From Sphingobacterium olei (GTDB lineage: Bacteria > Bacteroidota > Bacteroidia > Sphingobacteriales > Sphingobacteriaceae): DNA of 64,000 nt. A program made the translations under genes and the position numbers. The DNA is taken from positions 124,001-188,000 of the forward strand of contig NZ_SUME01000003.1 of the NCBI RefSeq assembly GCF_005048855.1, in the 5' to 3' direction. Below are positions 8,547 to 18,800 of the stretch, piece by piece (positions within the stretch are counted from its first letter, which is position 1; the number at the start of each line of letters is the position of its first letter). The notes below the pieces were generated by a model that was not told the DNA's origin, ran no database searches, and was given only the letters and a program-made list of their open reading frames with translations.

Positions 8547-11500
8547 ATGATGTTTAAAAAAATAGCAGTTACTACATTATGTTCTGTTGCCATATATTGT
8601 GGAAGTTTGGCCCAATCCAAGCACTGGCAGCACAACGAACGTACGTTACACTATACCGAGGACAAAGGTGATTTTTTATTGGTTGAAGGCAAATATCGCT
8701 TCAACCGGGCTTTGTATGGAAGTAATAAGGCCTCTCGTGTGGAGGCGGGAGATCTTCCTGAATTTGCACTTTATATGCCAGGAATGGGTGGCAACCTGCA
8801 ATTTGTGCTAAAAGGTAACAACGAATACAAGAAGCTCATTCATGCCGATAACATAGAGACAAGGTACCGGCCTGGAGCGATGGTTTATGCCATTCGGGAT
8901 AAGCTACTAGGTAAAGGCGTGTTGGAAATCACGGTTCTAGCGCAGGTAGCTGAAGAGGGAATGATCGTCAAAGTTGGTGCCCAAAACGTACCTAAAGGAA
9001 CGGAGTTGTTTGCGATATATGGCGGAGCAAGTGGAAAGCGATTTAGCCGCAATGGTGATATTGGGGCAGATCCCGAATCTGGCTTTTACCTGTTGCCTGA
9101 ATACTGCAAGCAGAATAAGTTCGAGATAGCTAAAAACAGCTTTCAGCTGAACTATTTGGGAAGAAGCGCAGAAGAGGAAGTGCTATATGGTACATTTGGA
9201 AGCGCAGGAAAAGTTACATTGGCCGACGCGACGATGTTGGATGATATATCAAAGATAACGGTTTCAAAGGCAAAAGACGCCCCTATTGTAGTGGCAAACT
9301 ATGGATTGGGAGCTGCACCATTTTATATACAGATCGCACGTGGTGAATTAAAGAACAAACTGCTTGGCGAGGCCGATTTGGTAAAGATCTATGATAAAGC
9401 GGAGTCGGATAGACAACAGCTAGCCAACCGCGTTACCATAAATACTCCAGATCGCTATATCAATAACTTTGGTGCGACACTCGCGGTCGCTGCCGATGGA
9501 ATTTGGGAAAGTCCGACTTTCTTGCATGGTGCTGTCGCATGGCGAATGCGTTTAAATGCCTGGCGTGGGGCCTATTCCGCGGACGCGCTGGGGTGGCATG
9601 ATCGCGCAAAAGAACATTTTTCGAGCTATGCAAATTCGCAGGTAATCGAGCCCGAGGTGGGTAAGGTCGTGGCAGATACGGCTTTGCATTTGGCACGCCA
9701 CATTGAAGAGATGGGAACCGCCGTTTTTTCTAGCGGGTACATCTCGCGGAATCCGAACGATAACTCCAGACCCCATCATTATGATATGAACCTGGTGTTT
9801 TTCGACCAACTGTTTTCTCATTTTAATTATACCGGGGATCTCGTCTATTTGAAAAAAATGTGGCCTACGATTGTGCGTCATTTGGCTTGGGAACGTCGTA
9901 ATTTTGATGTGGATCGAGATGGGCTCTATGATGCCTACTGCGCGATTTGGGCCAGTGATGGATTACAGTATTCGGGAGGAGGTGTGGCACATACAAGTGC
10001 GTATAACTATCGAGCGAACAAAGCGGCTGCTAAATTGGCCAAATTGATAGGTGAAGATCCAACGCTATATGAATCCGAAGCAAAAAAAATAGCCGATGCA
10101 TTGCGTGCCCGGTTATGGCTCAAAGGAAATGGCCACTTTGCGGAGTATCAGGATTTATTAGGTAATAAGATAGTTCACGATAAACCGGGGCTTTGGACCA
10201 TATATCATATTGCTGATGCGTATATTTTAGATGATTTCGATAACTACCAAAATGTGCAGTATATCGAGAATCACTTGCCCAAAATACCCGTACAGGTTAA
10301 AAATGGGGAACACCAAGGTTTATATACCTTGGCAACGACCAATTGGCAACCCTATACCTGGTCGGTTAACAACGTAGCATTGGCGGAAAACCTGCAAGCT
10401 GCTCTTGCATATTGGCAGTCCGGACGCTTTAATGAGGCTTTTCACCTTTGGAAGAGCAATATTATCGAAAGTATGTACCATGGAATCAGTCCGGGTAACT
10501 TTCAACAATTGTCGCATTACGATGCATATAGAGGTGAATTGTACCGGGATTTCGCCGATCCAATTGGTGTGGCTTCCCGCACATTGGTGGAGGGCTTATT
10601 CGGTATCCACCCCAATTTACTGGACAATAGCATTTTCATAAAGCCTGGTTTTCCAACGGAATGGGATTTTGCAGAGATTGAATTACCTGAACTAAGCTAT
10701 AGTTACAAACGAACGGGAAAAACGATCCATTATAACATAAAACGTAAGGTTTCGGATCCGGTGTCGCTACGGTTGGAAATTCCGGTAAACCACACAAGAA
10801 TCAAATCGGTGAAGGTAAATGGCAAAGAGGTCGAATGGACGTTAAAGCCGTCGTCTATTAATCTTCCGTATATCCAGTTCGAGACAGAAGCTAGTTCTTC
10901 TTTTGCGATAAACGTCGAACAGGCGGGTGAAAATATTTTACCAGTTTCCTATCGCTCCACGTATCCGTATACCGATCCATTTGTGATTAAGCTTTCTGCC
11001 GATGTAAAGGTAACCGATGTACATGATCCGCAAGGGCTTGTAAAAGACCGGACAGAAGCCGGATTTGTGCTGATCGAAAAGGCTCGTAAAGGTACTTTTT
11101 TTGTTCAATTGAAGCAGGGTGATCTCTCCTGGTGGGAAGCTGTTAATGTAGAATTGATAGCCCCTGTCGTTCCCGTCTACTCAGAAGAAGGTGGGACACA
11201 CTATGTCACATTAGAAAGCAAGTCTAGTCTTGAATGCGCGGTCGACCTTAAGTTTAAGTCTCTTGAAAAAAGTATCGTATTGAAGGCGGGGCAGCGAGAA
11301 AAAATCGAACTACCCGCTAGTCTGTTATCCAAGGGCTCTAACCGAATTATGATTCAGGTTGGAAAACATACACTTAAACTGGATTACATCAATTGGGAAA
11401 TTCCTAAAGTCGCGGCGTATGAAGCACAGGATTTGAGCGCCTATTACAATGATCGGGTGACGAATATTTTTGAACAGAAATATCTTTCTCCGAGACCGGA

Positions 11501-12161
11501 TGTTCCCACCTTGCAATTGCCATGGCAAGGAATAGGTAATTGGTGTTATCCGTTGACTACGGCAGTGATCGATGATTCGGGTTTAATGGAAAGCAGAGAA
11601 AATAATACTGTTACATTTTTGGATATTCCGTTTAATATCACCGGCGATAAGAATGTGATCTTTAGTAGTCAATGGGATAACTATCCGGCCGAAGTAACGA
11701 TCCCGCTTACAGGCCAGGCAGATAAGATGTATTTATTGATGGCTGGCTCTACAAATCCGATGCAATCACAGCTTGTTAATGCGAAAGTTAAGGTCGTATA
11801 TACAGACGGTACGGTAGATGTCCTTGAACTAAAAAATCCAACCAATTGGTGGCCTATTGAGCAAGATTTCTTAGACGATAACTTTGCCTTTGAAATAGCA
11901 GATGACCAGATTCCTTACCGTATTCAGCTTAAAACAGGTGAGTTATATAAAGGGGGTACCTTAGCTAAATACAGTGACATTAAGGGCTATAGCAATAGAG
12001 CAATCGAAGGTGGAGCTGCTACCTTGTTGGATTTGCCGCTGCAGTCAGATAAAACGTTACAATCTGCGGTATTGGTATCCGAAGCGAATGATGTCGTCGT
12101 CGGTATAATGGGATTAACTTTACAAAGACACATGACCACGAAGTTGGATGCGTGCTATTAA
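8547..12161 (+). CDS. DUF4450-type protein with six-hairpin glycosidase domain
   Basis: 1204 residues, exported (signal to about 23, ending SLAQ). The first ~280 residues are a beta-rich domain of DUF4450 type. About 300-740 resembles an (alpha/alpha)6 six-hairpin glycosidase: 'TFLHGAVAWRMRLNAWRGAY' near 326, 'YDMNLVFFDQLFSHFNYTGD' at 412, 'AIWASDGLQYSGGG' near 465, and aromatic- and acid-rich helices after it. The last ~450 residues are beta-sandwich modules. Proteins of this layout recur in Bacteroidota pectin loci and probably remove a terminal sugar (rhamnose-, galacturonate- or uronate-like), but the reaction cannot be read from sequence. The ATGATG start follows the GH28 stop with no gap. 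Catalytic acids are unassigned; D and E residues in 412-480 are candidates. Confidence 0.7.
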   Translation: MMFKKIAVTTLCSVAIYCGSLAQSKHWQHNERTLHYTEDKGDFLLVEGKYRFNRALYGSNKASRVEAGDLPEFALYMPGMGGNLQFVLKGNNEYKKLIHADNIETRYRPGAMVYAIRDKLLGKGVLEITVLAQVAEEGMIVKVGAQNVPKGTELFAIYGGASGKRFSRNGDIGADPESGFYLLPEYCKQNKFEIAKNSFQLNYLGRSAEEEVLYGTFGSAGKVTLADATMLDDISKITVSKAKDAPIVVANYGLGAAPFYIQIARGELKNKLLGEADLVKIYDKAESDRQQLANRVTINTPDRYINNFGATLAVAADGIWESPTFLHGAVAWRMRLNAWRGAYSADALGWHDRAKEHFSSYANSQVIEPEVGKVVADTALHLARHIEEMGTAVFSSGYISRNPNDNSRPHHYDMNLVFFDQLFSHFNYTGDLVYLKKMWPTIVRHLAWERRNFDVDRDGLYDAYCAIWASDGLQYSGGGVAHTSAYNYRANKAAAKLAKLIGEDPTLYESEAKKIADALRARLWLKGNGHFAEYQDLLGNKIVHDKPGLWTIYHIADAYILDDFDNYQNVQYIENHLPKIPVQVKNGEHQGLYTLATTNWQPYTWSVNNVALAENLQAALAYWQSGRFNEAFHLWKSNIIESMYHGISPGNFQQLSHYDAYRGELYRDFADPIGVASRTLVEGLFGIHPNLLDNSIFIKPGFPTEWDFAEIELPELSYSYKRTGKTIHYNIKRKVSDPVSLRLEIPVNHTRIKSVKVNGKEVEWTLKPSSINLPYIQFETEASSSFAINVEQAGENILPVSYRSTYPYTDPFVIKLSADVKVTDVHDPQGLVKDRTEAGFVLIEKARKGTFFVQLKQGDLSWWEAVNVELIAPVVPVYSEEGGTHYVTLESKSSLECAVDLKFKSLEKSIVLKAGQREKIELPASLLSKGSNRIMIQVGKHTLKLDYINWEIPKVAAYEAQDLSAYYNDRVTNIFEQKYLSPRPDVPTLQLPWQGIGNWCYPLTTAVIDDSGLMESRENNTVTFLDIPFNITGDKNVIFSSQWDNYPAEVTIPLTGQADKMYLLMAGSTNPMQSQLVNAKVKVVYTDGTVDVLELKNPTNWWPIEQDFLDDNFAFEIADDQIPYRIQLKTGELYKGGTLAKYSDIKGYSNRAIEGGAATLLDLPLQSDKTLQSAVLVSEANDVVVGIMGLTLQRHMTTKLDACY

Positions 12162-12244
12162 AACAAAAGGAAATACGAATACTATTCCGTATGACAATTA
12201 AAAATCAAACCGAGCTTGCGAGCTCACGAAGTAATAATAGACCT

Positions 12245-14398
12245 ATGAAAATAAAAAGAAAATTTTTAAGCATTGGATTATGCGCACTGGTGTTTTTCTC
12301 CTGTGAGGGACAGCAGGAAGGGAAGATAGACCGAAAAGCGGTCGTTCAACGTCATAATGTCATCAACGATAAGGTAGATACACTTTCCTCCCTCACAGTG
12401 GGTAACGGGGCGTTTGCATATACTGTTGACATTACAGGTATGCAATCTTTTCCAGAATTCTATAAAAATGGTGTTTCGCTGGGTACGCAATCCGAGTGGG
12501 GATGGAGTTCATTTCCAAACGAGGGTGATTACAAATTTGAGGAGACACTCAAATCATATGATTTTAATAATGAAGGACGGGATGCAAAATATAGCATCCA
12601 GCACAAGGAGCCGGGACGGAATAAAGAAGCGACCGAGTATTATCGGGTGAATCCCCACCGCCTTCAATTAGGTAATGTCGGTTTGGAATTGTATTTAAAG
12701 AATGGACAGAAAGCTAAAATTGAACAACTAACGGATATCAAGCAAACGCTGGATGCATGGACCGGTATTATTTCAAGTGAGTTCACTGTGGATGGTGATG
12801 TCGTGAAGGTTTCAACAGCAGCGCATCAATCGGAAGACAAAATCGCCGTGAAAGTAAGCTCAGACTTGATTGGACAGAATAGAATTAAAGTTTTTGTGCA
12901 GTATCCGTATCCGAGCGGAAAGTTTTTGGATGAGGGGACTAACTATGCAAATATCGAAGAACATGAGAGTTCGTTGATTTCCAGTGCTGCAGATGCTTCT
13001 ATATTAAATCACAAATTAAAGGGAGCTAATTACTACACCTTTCTGGATTATTCGAATGGGGTCGTAAAAGAAAGCGGTAAGCATTATTTTGTCTATGAAC
13101 CTGCAAAGGATTTAAAGGAATTTGAACTTACGGCTAGATTTTCCGCAAAGGATAGTATCCAATCGACCGAAGGACTTTATTCCGCTACTGCGGAAAGTAG
13201 CACCAACGGGTGGGCGGACTTTTGGAAAAGTGGAGCCGCGGTAGATTTTGAAGGGAGTACCGATCCGAGAGCCAATGAATTGGAACGACGCATTATATTG
13301 TCGCAATACCTAACGAAAGTACAATGTGGCGGAAGCAACCCGCCACAAGAAACCGGATTGACATTTAATAGCTGGTACGGTAAACCACATACGGAGATGC
13401 ACTGGTGGCACGGTGTGCATTACGCGCTGTGGGGCAGACCGGAGATCATGGAAAATACGTTGGATTATTACTTTCATACCTACAATAAGGCTAAGGCACT
13501 TGCCGAACGCCAAGGGTATAAAGGTGTCCGGTGGATCAAGATGTCGGATAATGATGGGAATGAAAGTCCATCTTCTGTGGCGGCATTTTTAATATGGCAA
13601 CAACCGCATATCATTTACATGACAGAACTGGCCTATCGCGACAAGCAGGACACGAAGGTGCTGGAGAAATATAAGGATTTGGTATTCGCTTCTGCTGAAT
13701 TCATGGCCGATTATGCGTATTATGATAAAGCGAAAGATCGTTATAACCTAGGGAAAGGTGTTATTCCTGCACAGGAGGTATTTCGGGCTGTAGAGACCTT
13801 TAACCCCACTTACGAAGTGGCTTATTGGGATTGGGCACTTCGTATTGCGCAGGAATGGAAAGAACGCTTGGGTGAGCCACGTGATAAAAAGTGGGATGAG
13901 GTGATTAATAAACTAGCTCCTTTACCAGTGCAGGGTGATGTGTATCTAGCAACAGAATCGGCTACCGATTCCTATACATTCCCAAAATGGATGACCGATC
14001 ATCCAGCTGTTCTAGGTGCCCTGGGCATGGTGCCAGAATCTCCAAAATTGGACAAAGAGATCATGAAAAACACATTGGATACCGTGTGGGCAAAATGGTC
14101 ATGGGCCGATACCTGGGGTTGGGATTTTCCGATGACGGCCATGAATGCGGCTCGTTTGAACTTGCCTGAGAAGGCTCTCGATGCATTATTCATGGATATC
14201 CAGACGAATACTTACCTCAAAAATGGCCATAATTTTCAAGATAATCGGCTCCGGATATATCTGCCGGGTAACGGGGGTGTGCTGACCGCTGTCGCGATGA
14301 TGCTTGAAGGCTGGGATGCTTCCGAGGGTGACTTCCCCGGTTTCCCGAAAGACGGAAGCTGGAAAATTAAGAAAGAAGGATTTAAAAAAATGCCGTAA
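12245..14398 (+). CDS. Six-hairpin glycosidase-like lipoprotein of unknown specificity
   Basis: 717 residues from the ATG at 12245, which gives a proper lipoprotein signal (MKIKRKFLSIGLCALVFFSC). An in-frame GTG at 12152 overlapping the previous gene would bury this signal and is rejected. Residues about 40-340 are beta-rich; about 360-700 form an all-helical barrel-like domain with aromatic motifs 'HTEMHWWHGVHYALWGRP' (near 382) and 'SWADTWGWDFPMTAMNAARL' (near 618). The layout, a beta-sandwich followed by an (alpha/alpha)6 barrel, matches GH65/GH78/GH95-like architecture, but I cannot assign a family. Lipid anchoring suggests action at the outer-membrane surface or in the periplasm on oligosaccharides from GH28 and the lyase. 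It lies between the DUF4450 gene (83-base gap) and GH105 (9-base gap). Confidence 0.65.
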   Translation: MKIKRKFLSIGLCALVFFSCEGQQEGKIDRKAVVQRHNVINDKVDTLSSLTVGNGAFAYTVDITGMQSFPEFYKNGVSLGTQSEWGWSSFPNEGDYKFEETLKSYDFNNEGRDAKYSIQHKEPGRNKEATEYYRVNPHRLQLGNVGLELYLKNGQKAKIEQLTDIKQTLDAWTGIISSEFTVDGDVVKVSTAAHQSEDKIAVKVSSDLIGQNRIKVFVQYPYPSGKFLDEGTNYANIEEHESSLISSAADASILNHKLKGANYYTFLDYSNGVVKESGKHYFVYEPAKDLKEFELTARFSAKDSIQSTEGLYSATAESSTNGWADFWKSGAAVDFEGSTDPRANELERRIILSQYLTKVQCGGSNPPQETGLTFNSWYGKPHTEMHWWHGVHYALWGRPEIMENTLDYYFHTYNKAKALAERQGYKGVRWIKMSDNDGNESPSSVAAFLIWQQPHIIYMTELAYRDKQDTKVLEKYKDLVFASAEFMADYAYYDKAKDRYNLGKGVIPAQEVFRAVETFNPTYEVAYWDWALRIAQEWKERLGEPRDKKWDEVINKLAPLPVQGDVYLATESATDSYTFPKWMTDHPAVLGALGMVPESPKLDKEIMKNTLDTVWAKWSWADTWGWDFPMTAMNAARLNLPEKALDALFMDIQTNTYLKNGHNFQDNRLRIYLPGNGGVLTAVAMMLEGWDASEGDFPGFPKDGSWKIKKEGFKKMP

Positions 14399-14407
14399 TT
14401 GATAAAG

Positions 14408-15535
14408 ATGAAGAAGTTTATTGTTTTGTTATGGAGTGTTGTTTTTGTACTGGGACTTCAAGCGCAGACGGATCTAAGTAAAAATGAGGTCATCAAAAGG
14501 CTACGTCAGGCCAATAGTTATTTCATGAATAAATGGCCGGATCCAGGAAAGACCATTGTTACGAATAAGGAACGCCGTGCAAATATCTGGACGAGAGGGG
14601 TATACTACGAAGGCCTAATGGCGTTGTATAAGCTCGATCAGCAGAAAGAGTATTATGATTATGCAGTAGAGTGGGGAGAGAAGCACGATTGGAAACCTGT
14701 ACGTGGCGAAGTGTATACACGACATGCCGACAATCAAAACTGTGGAATGACTTATATCGATCTTTACCGCATTGATCCACAGCCTGAACGCATTGATGCG
14801 ATCAAAAAAAATATTGATTCGGTAATCAATAGCGGCAGGTACAACGACTGGACCTGGATTGACGCTATTCAGATGGCCATGCCGATCTATGCTAAGTTGG
14901 GTGTGACACTGAAGGACACCAAGTACTTTGATTACATGTATAAGATGTACCACCACATCAAGTATAAAGAAGGTGGTCATGGACTGTACAACCCCGCAGA
15001 TCAGTTGTGGTGGAGAGACAAAGACTTTATTCCCCCATACAAAGAACCAAATGGGGAAGATTGCTATTGGTCTAGGGGCAACGGTTGGGTGCTTGCTGCA
15101 TTAGCCTTGGTATTGGAAGAGCTGCCGGATACCGACCCACATTACCAAGAATACCTGTCGGATTTCAAAAGCTTGGCGAAGGCATTGGTACCCTTACAAC
15201 GCGCTGACGGATTCTGGAATGTAAGCTTACATGACCCCAATCATTTTGGAGGTAAGGAAGCTTCTGGAACGGCATTGTTTGTGTACGGTATGGCTTGGGG
15301 TGTTAACCATGGTATACTGGATAAAGAAGAGTATTTGCCTGTTATTACAAAGGGATGGAATGCACTGACCAAAGAGTCGCTTCAGCCGAATGGCTTCTTG
15401 GGGTATCTGCAGTCTACGGGTAAAGAACCTAAAGACGGCCAGCCGGTCACCGTGGATAAGGTGCCGGATTTCGAAGATTATGGTTTGGGATGTTTTCTGC
15501 TGGCGGGAACTGAAGTGTTTGAGCTGGCGAAGTAA
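14408..15535 (+). CDS. GH105 unsaturated rhamnogalacturonyl hydrolase
   Basis: 375 residues from the ATG at 14408; the TTG at 14399 is a less likely start. Sec signal MKKFIVLLWSVVFVLGLQAQ. GH105/GH88-like (alpha/alpha)6 barrel: 'NIWTRGVYYEGLMALYK' (59-75), 'DWTWIDAIQMAMPIYAKLG' with the expected catalytic Asp at 152, and 'YWSRGNGWVLAAL' (220-232). These enzymes hydrate the 4,5-unsaturated galacturonic acid that pectate and rhamnogalacturonan lyases leave at the non-reducing end, releasing a keto-uronate. That fits the pectate lyase encoded next door. It is the last gene of operon B, followed by an intrinsic terminator. A second GH105 is at 44536. Confidence 0.93.
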   Translation: MKKFIVLLWSVVFVLGLQAQTDLSKNEVIKRLRQANSYFMNKWPDPGKTIVTNKERRANIWTRGVYYEGLMALYKLDQQKEYYDYAVEWGEKHDWKPVRGEVYTRHADNQNCGMTYIDLYRIDPQPERIDAIKKNIDSVINSGRYNDWTWIDAIQMAMPIYAKLGVTLKDTKYFDYMYKMYHHIKYKEGGHGLYNPADQLWWRDKDFIPPYKEPNGEDCYWSRGNGWVLAALALVLEELPDTDPHYQEYLSDFKSLAKALVPLQRADGFWNVSLHDPNHFGGKEASGTALFVYGMAWGVNHGILDKEEYLPVITKGWNALTKESLQPNGFLGYLQSTGKEPKDGQPVTVDKVPDFEDYGLGCFLLAGTEVFELAK

Positions 15536-15565
15536 AGCGATAAAACAATAGCACGTTTGCGTGTT

Positions 15566-15602
15566 GAAAGCTGTATAATGAAAATTATACGGCTTTCTTT
15601 TT
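15566..15602 (+). terminator. Intrinsic terminator of enzyme operon B
   Basis: 14-bp stem GAAAGCTGTATAAT / ATTATACGGCTTTC (one T-G wobble) around a GAAA loop, followed by TTTTT. It lies 30 bases after the GH105 stop. Confidence 0.92.
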
Positions 15603-15691
15603 GATTATTTTTCATTTGTCGAAATTTTTTTATTGCTCAAAAGCGCCTTTATGGGCTTTTAAATGAAGTTGAGGTGAGCTTTTCTATTATA

Positions 15692-15738
15692 TTCAGGACA
15701 GTACAGGATAATGTAATCGGTTGCATTAAATATATTTG
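15692..15738 (+). promoter_or_regulatory. Promoter of the pectate lyase operon: CAGGA direct repeat plus TATATTTG
   Basis: CAGGA at 15694 and 15704, then TATATTTG at 15731-15738, a perfect TAnnTTTG -7 element. The 33 bases 15692-15724 match 23845-23877 with only three differences. The repeat occupies the place of the -33 box, as expected for an activator contacting RNA polymerase. The leader to the ATG at 15809 is about 65 bases. Confidence 0.8.
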
Positions 15739-15808
15739 AAACATATTAAGAAGAATGGGACACTGGTTCTGTTTTTCTTTGATAATAACCAGTAATAATC
15801 AGTAACCA

Positions 15809-18800
15809 ATGAAAAGAGTAAACCTAATTAGGGGGATCATTATCCTGTTATTTTTTGTCTTCAGTTATGCTTCACAAGCACAGGAAGTACTTTCCTTTCC
15901 TGGAGCAGAAGGATATGGCCGATTTGCCCAAGGAGCAAGAGGGCATTCCTCACCTAGTGTGTATTTTGTAACCAATTTGAATGATAGCGGACCCGGCTCG
16001 TTTCGCGATGCGGTGAGCCAGCCTGGAAGATTTGTTATTTTCAAAGTGGGCGGAATCATTCAGCTCCAAAGCAGAATTGCTATCGCTGCGAATACCACCG
16101 TTGCTGGACATACCGCTCCTGGCGATGGCGTTGTCGTTTACGGAAGAGGAGTTTCGTTTAGTGGATCGAACCATACCATTGCGAGATACCTTCGTGTTCG
16201 ATTGGGCGCCAATGGCGGGGCAGGAAAAAATGAAGATGCTTCGGGAATTGCAAATGGTCATAATATTATATTGGATCATATGTCGTTCAGCTGGGGATTG
16301 GATGAAAACTTTTCCATTAATTGGGATAATAAAGGTACTGATCCGGATAACATCACGATTCAAAACAGTATTATTGGGCAAGGTTTGCACCGACATAACC
16401 ACTCGGCGGGCGGATTAATACAGTCTGGAGGTAAAGTTTCCATATTGAAATCGCTCTACATGAGTAACAAAACAAGAAATCCCAAAGTAAAGGGCATTAA
16501 TGAATTCGTTAACAATGTTGTCTATAATTACGGAAATGCGAATACAACCTATTCTGATCATAGCATATCGGCAGATGGTTATATCTTAGGCGATTCGGAA
16601 GGCCGATCTGACGTGTTGATCCTCAATAATTACTTCGTAGGAGGGCCGGCTACACCAAGTAATAAAACAACACCTTTTTCACGGGGAAACGCTAACTTCA
16701 ATGTTTACGAGGGGGGGAACTATTATGATAATAATCAAAATGGTACGTTAGATGGGGAGTTAATATTACCTAATAGTACGTGGTATCCGGGTCTCGAACC
16801 TCAAAATTTTAAAACTTCAGCGGATTATCCGACGTACCCAAGCCTCCATCCTTCTATGACAGCTGCACAGGCTTATCAATTTATGATTGATAAAGTAGGC
16901 GCAACATTGCCGGTACGGGATCAGGTAGATGGTCTTTTGATCGATGACCTAAGCAGTAAGGGAACCAAAGGTTTTTACGCGTATCGGGAAAATGATTTGC
17001 CATTGGAAAATGGTGGATTAGGAAGATTTGATGCTGCAACCTTGTTGGATGATACTGATAACGATGGTATTCCGGATGAATGGGAAGATCGTTTAGGTCT
17101 TGATAAGGAGGATGCGACTGACGCGTTGAAGCCAAGCAATGATCCGCAGCATGCCGGTTATCTCAACATAGAGGTTTATATTAATATGCTTGCTGATGAA
17201 ACAACGCAAGGGGATTTTATTAGACCGGTAAGGCAAATTCAGGCAGAGGGTACTTCGGAAGATGTAGAGCCTCCTACAAGTACTGTGAAATTAACATGGC
17301 AAAATTCACAGGCGAATCGTGTTGTTATCGAACGTTCCGTTAACCAAGAGGATTGGACGACATTGGTGACGACGGAAGTTGGCGTTGAAGAATATCTGGA
17401 CAACCAGGGGTTGGTGCCAAATACCCTGTATTATTATCGATTCAAATCGATGGTGGATGATGAAGAATCTACGTTTTCTTACCTAAGCTATCGAACGCCG
17501 GCAATACCGGCTGCTCCCGAAGCACCTATGAGTCCTCAGCCTGTTCATGCCGCTTCATTTGTTATGTTGACGGACGCAGCTCTTGATCTGAAATGGGTTG
17601 GAAGTGAAAATACCACATATTATGAAGTCTTTTTAGGAGAGACAGCAGATAACTTAGTGAAGGTTTCTACAGAACAGGTTACGCAGCCTAGTTTTACACT
17701 GTCGAACCTGACAAACGATAAGACATTTTTTTGGCGGGTAGATGCGATCAACGATAAAGGTAAGACCACCGGAGAGACATGGACATTTACTACTGAAAAG
17801 GTCTTTGAACCCCAGTTGGTAGGTTATTGGAAATTTGATGAGACAGAAGGAGAAAATGCAACTTCACTGCTCGATCATTCGACATTTGCCAATCACGGTG
17901 TCCTATCTCATAATATCGAAGAGGGTCCTAATTTGCGTATTGATGACGGAATTTCAGGGAGAGCTATTGGTTTAAAAGACGCGGATAAATCTACCTATGC
18001 GGCAAATATTCCACATGCTGATCACTTATTTCTGAGTAATTCGTCTTTTACCTTAGGTTTTTGGATGAAGGGTGGAGCTGAAGACAGACCTGAAGCAGGT
18101 GCGAGTGCATATTTGTTTTGTAAAGGATCTATCAGCAAAAATGAGGAAACAGGTGCGACAGGTAACCGATTTAATCTGGAGGTTAAAGATGCACAGTTTC
18201 GTTTTGCTATTGATAACGATGCGCTTGGCAAAGATGAGATTTTTGCCAATAGCGCAGACTTCTTTACAGGCGAATGGGTATACGTAACCGTAGTTCGGGA
18301 TGTAGAGAACAAACTGTTGAAATTTTATAAAAATGCCGCGGAGGTTAAGCGAGGAAGTGTTACCAAAGCACTGTACGGAATTGGCGAAGAGTCCGATTTG
18401 ATTATTGGTAATATTGGAGAACTAGAATTCCTCAAACAAAATACGGTAAACAGTGCTCCATACGGTGGGCAGATGGACGAGGTGAAGTTGTTCAACTATG
18501 CGCTGACGGAGGAGCAAATCGAGTCCGAGTACACGGCCTTATTGGGTCTGACACCACCGCATACGCCGACTCCTATTTCGGGCGGAGCTTCAGACAGACA
18601 AGATCGGGCAACGGTGACTTGGGAGGGTGGCGAGAATGCGGAGAAGTTCAGGGTCTTCCTAGGTACTTCCGAGGAGACGTTGTCATTGGTCGAGGAAATT
18701 GAGGGTACAGTTAAGTCATTCACATTTTCGAGCTTAGAAGTCGGCGTCATTTACTTTTGGAAGGTAGAATCGGTTGTCGGAACACAGGTTGCTCCCAGCG

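Noticed and set aside
12152..12244. Upstream GTG start of the six-hairpin lipoprotein overlapping the DUF4450 gene
   Set aside because: It would place 31 polar residues before a perfect lipoprotein signal.
15950..16402. 150-residue antisense frame over the lyase domain
   Set aside because: Composition is that of a reversed beta-helix gene; there is no start signal or recognisable protein feature.
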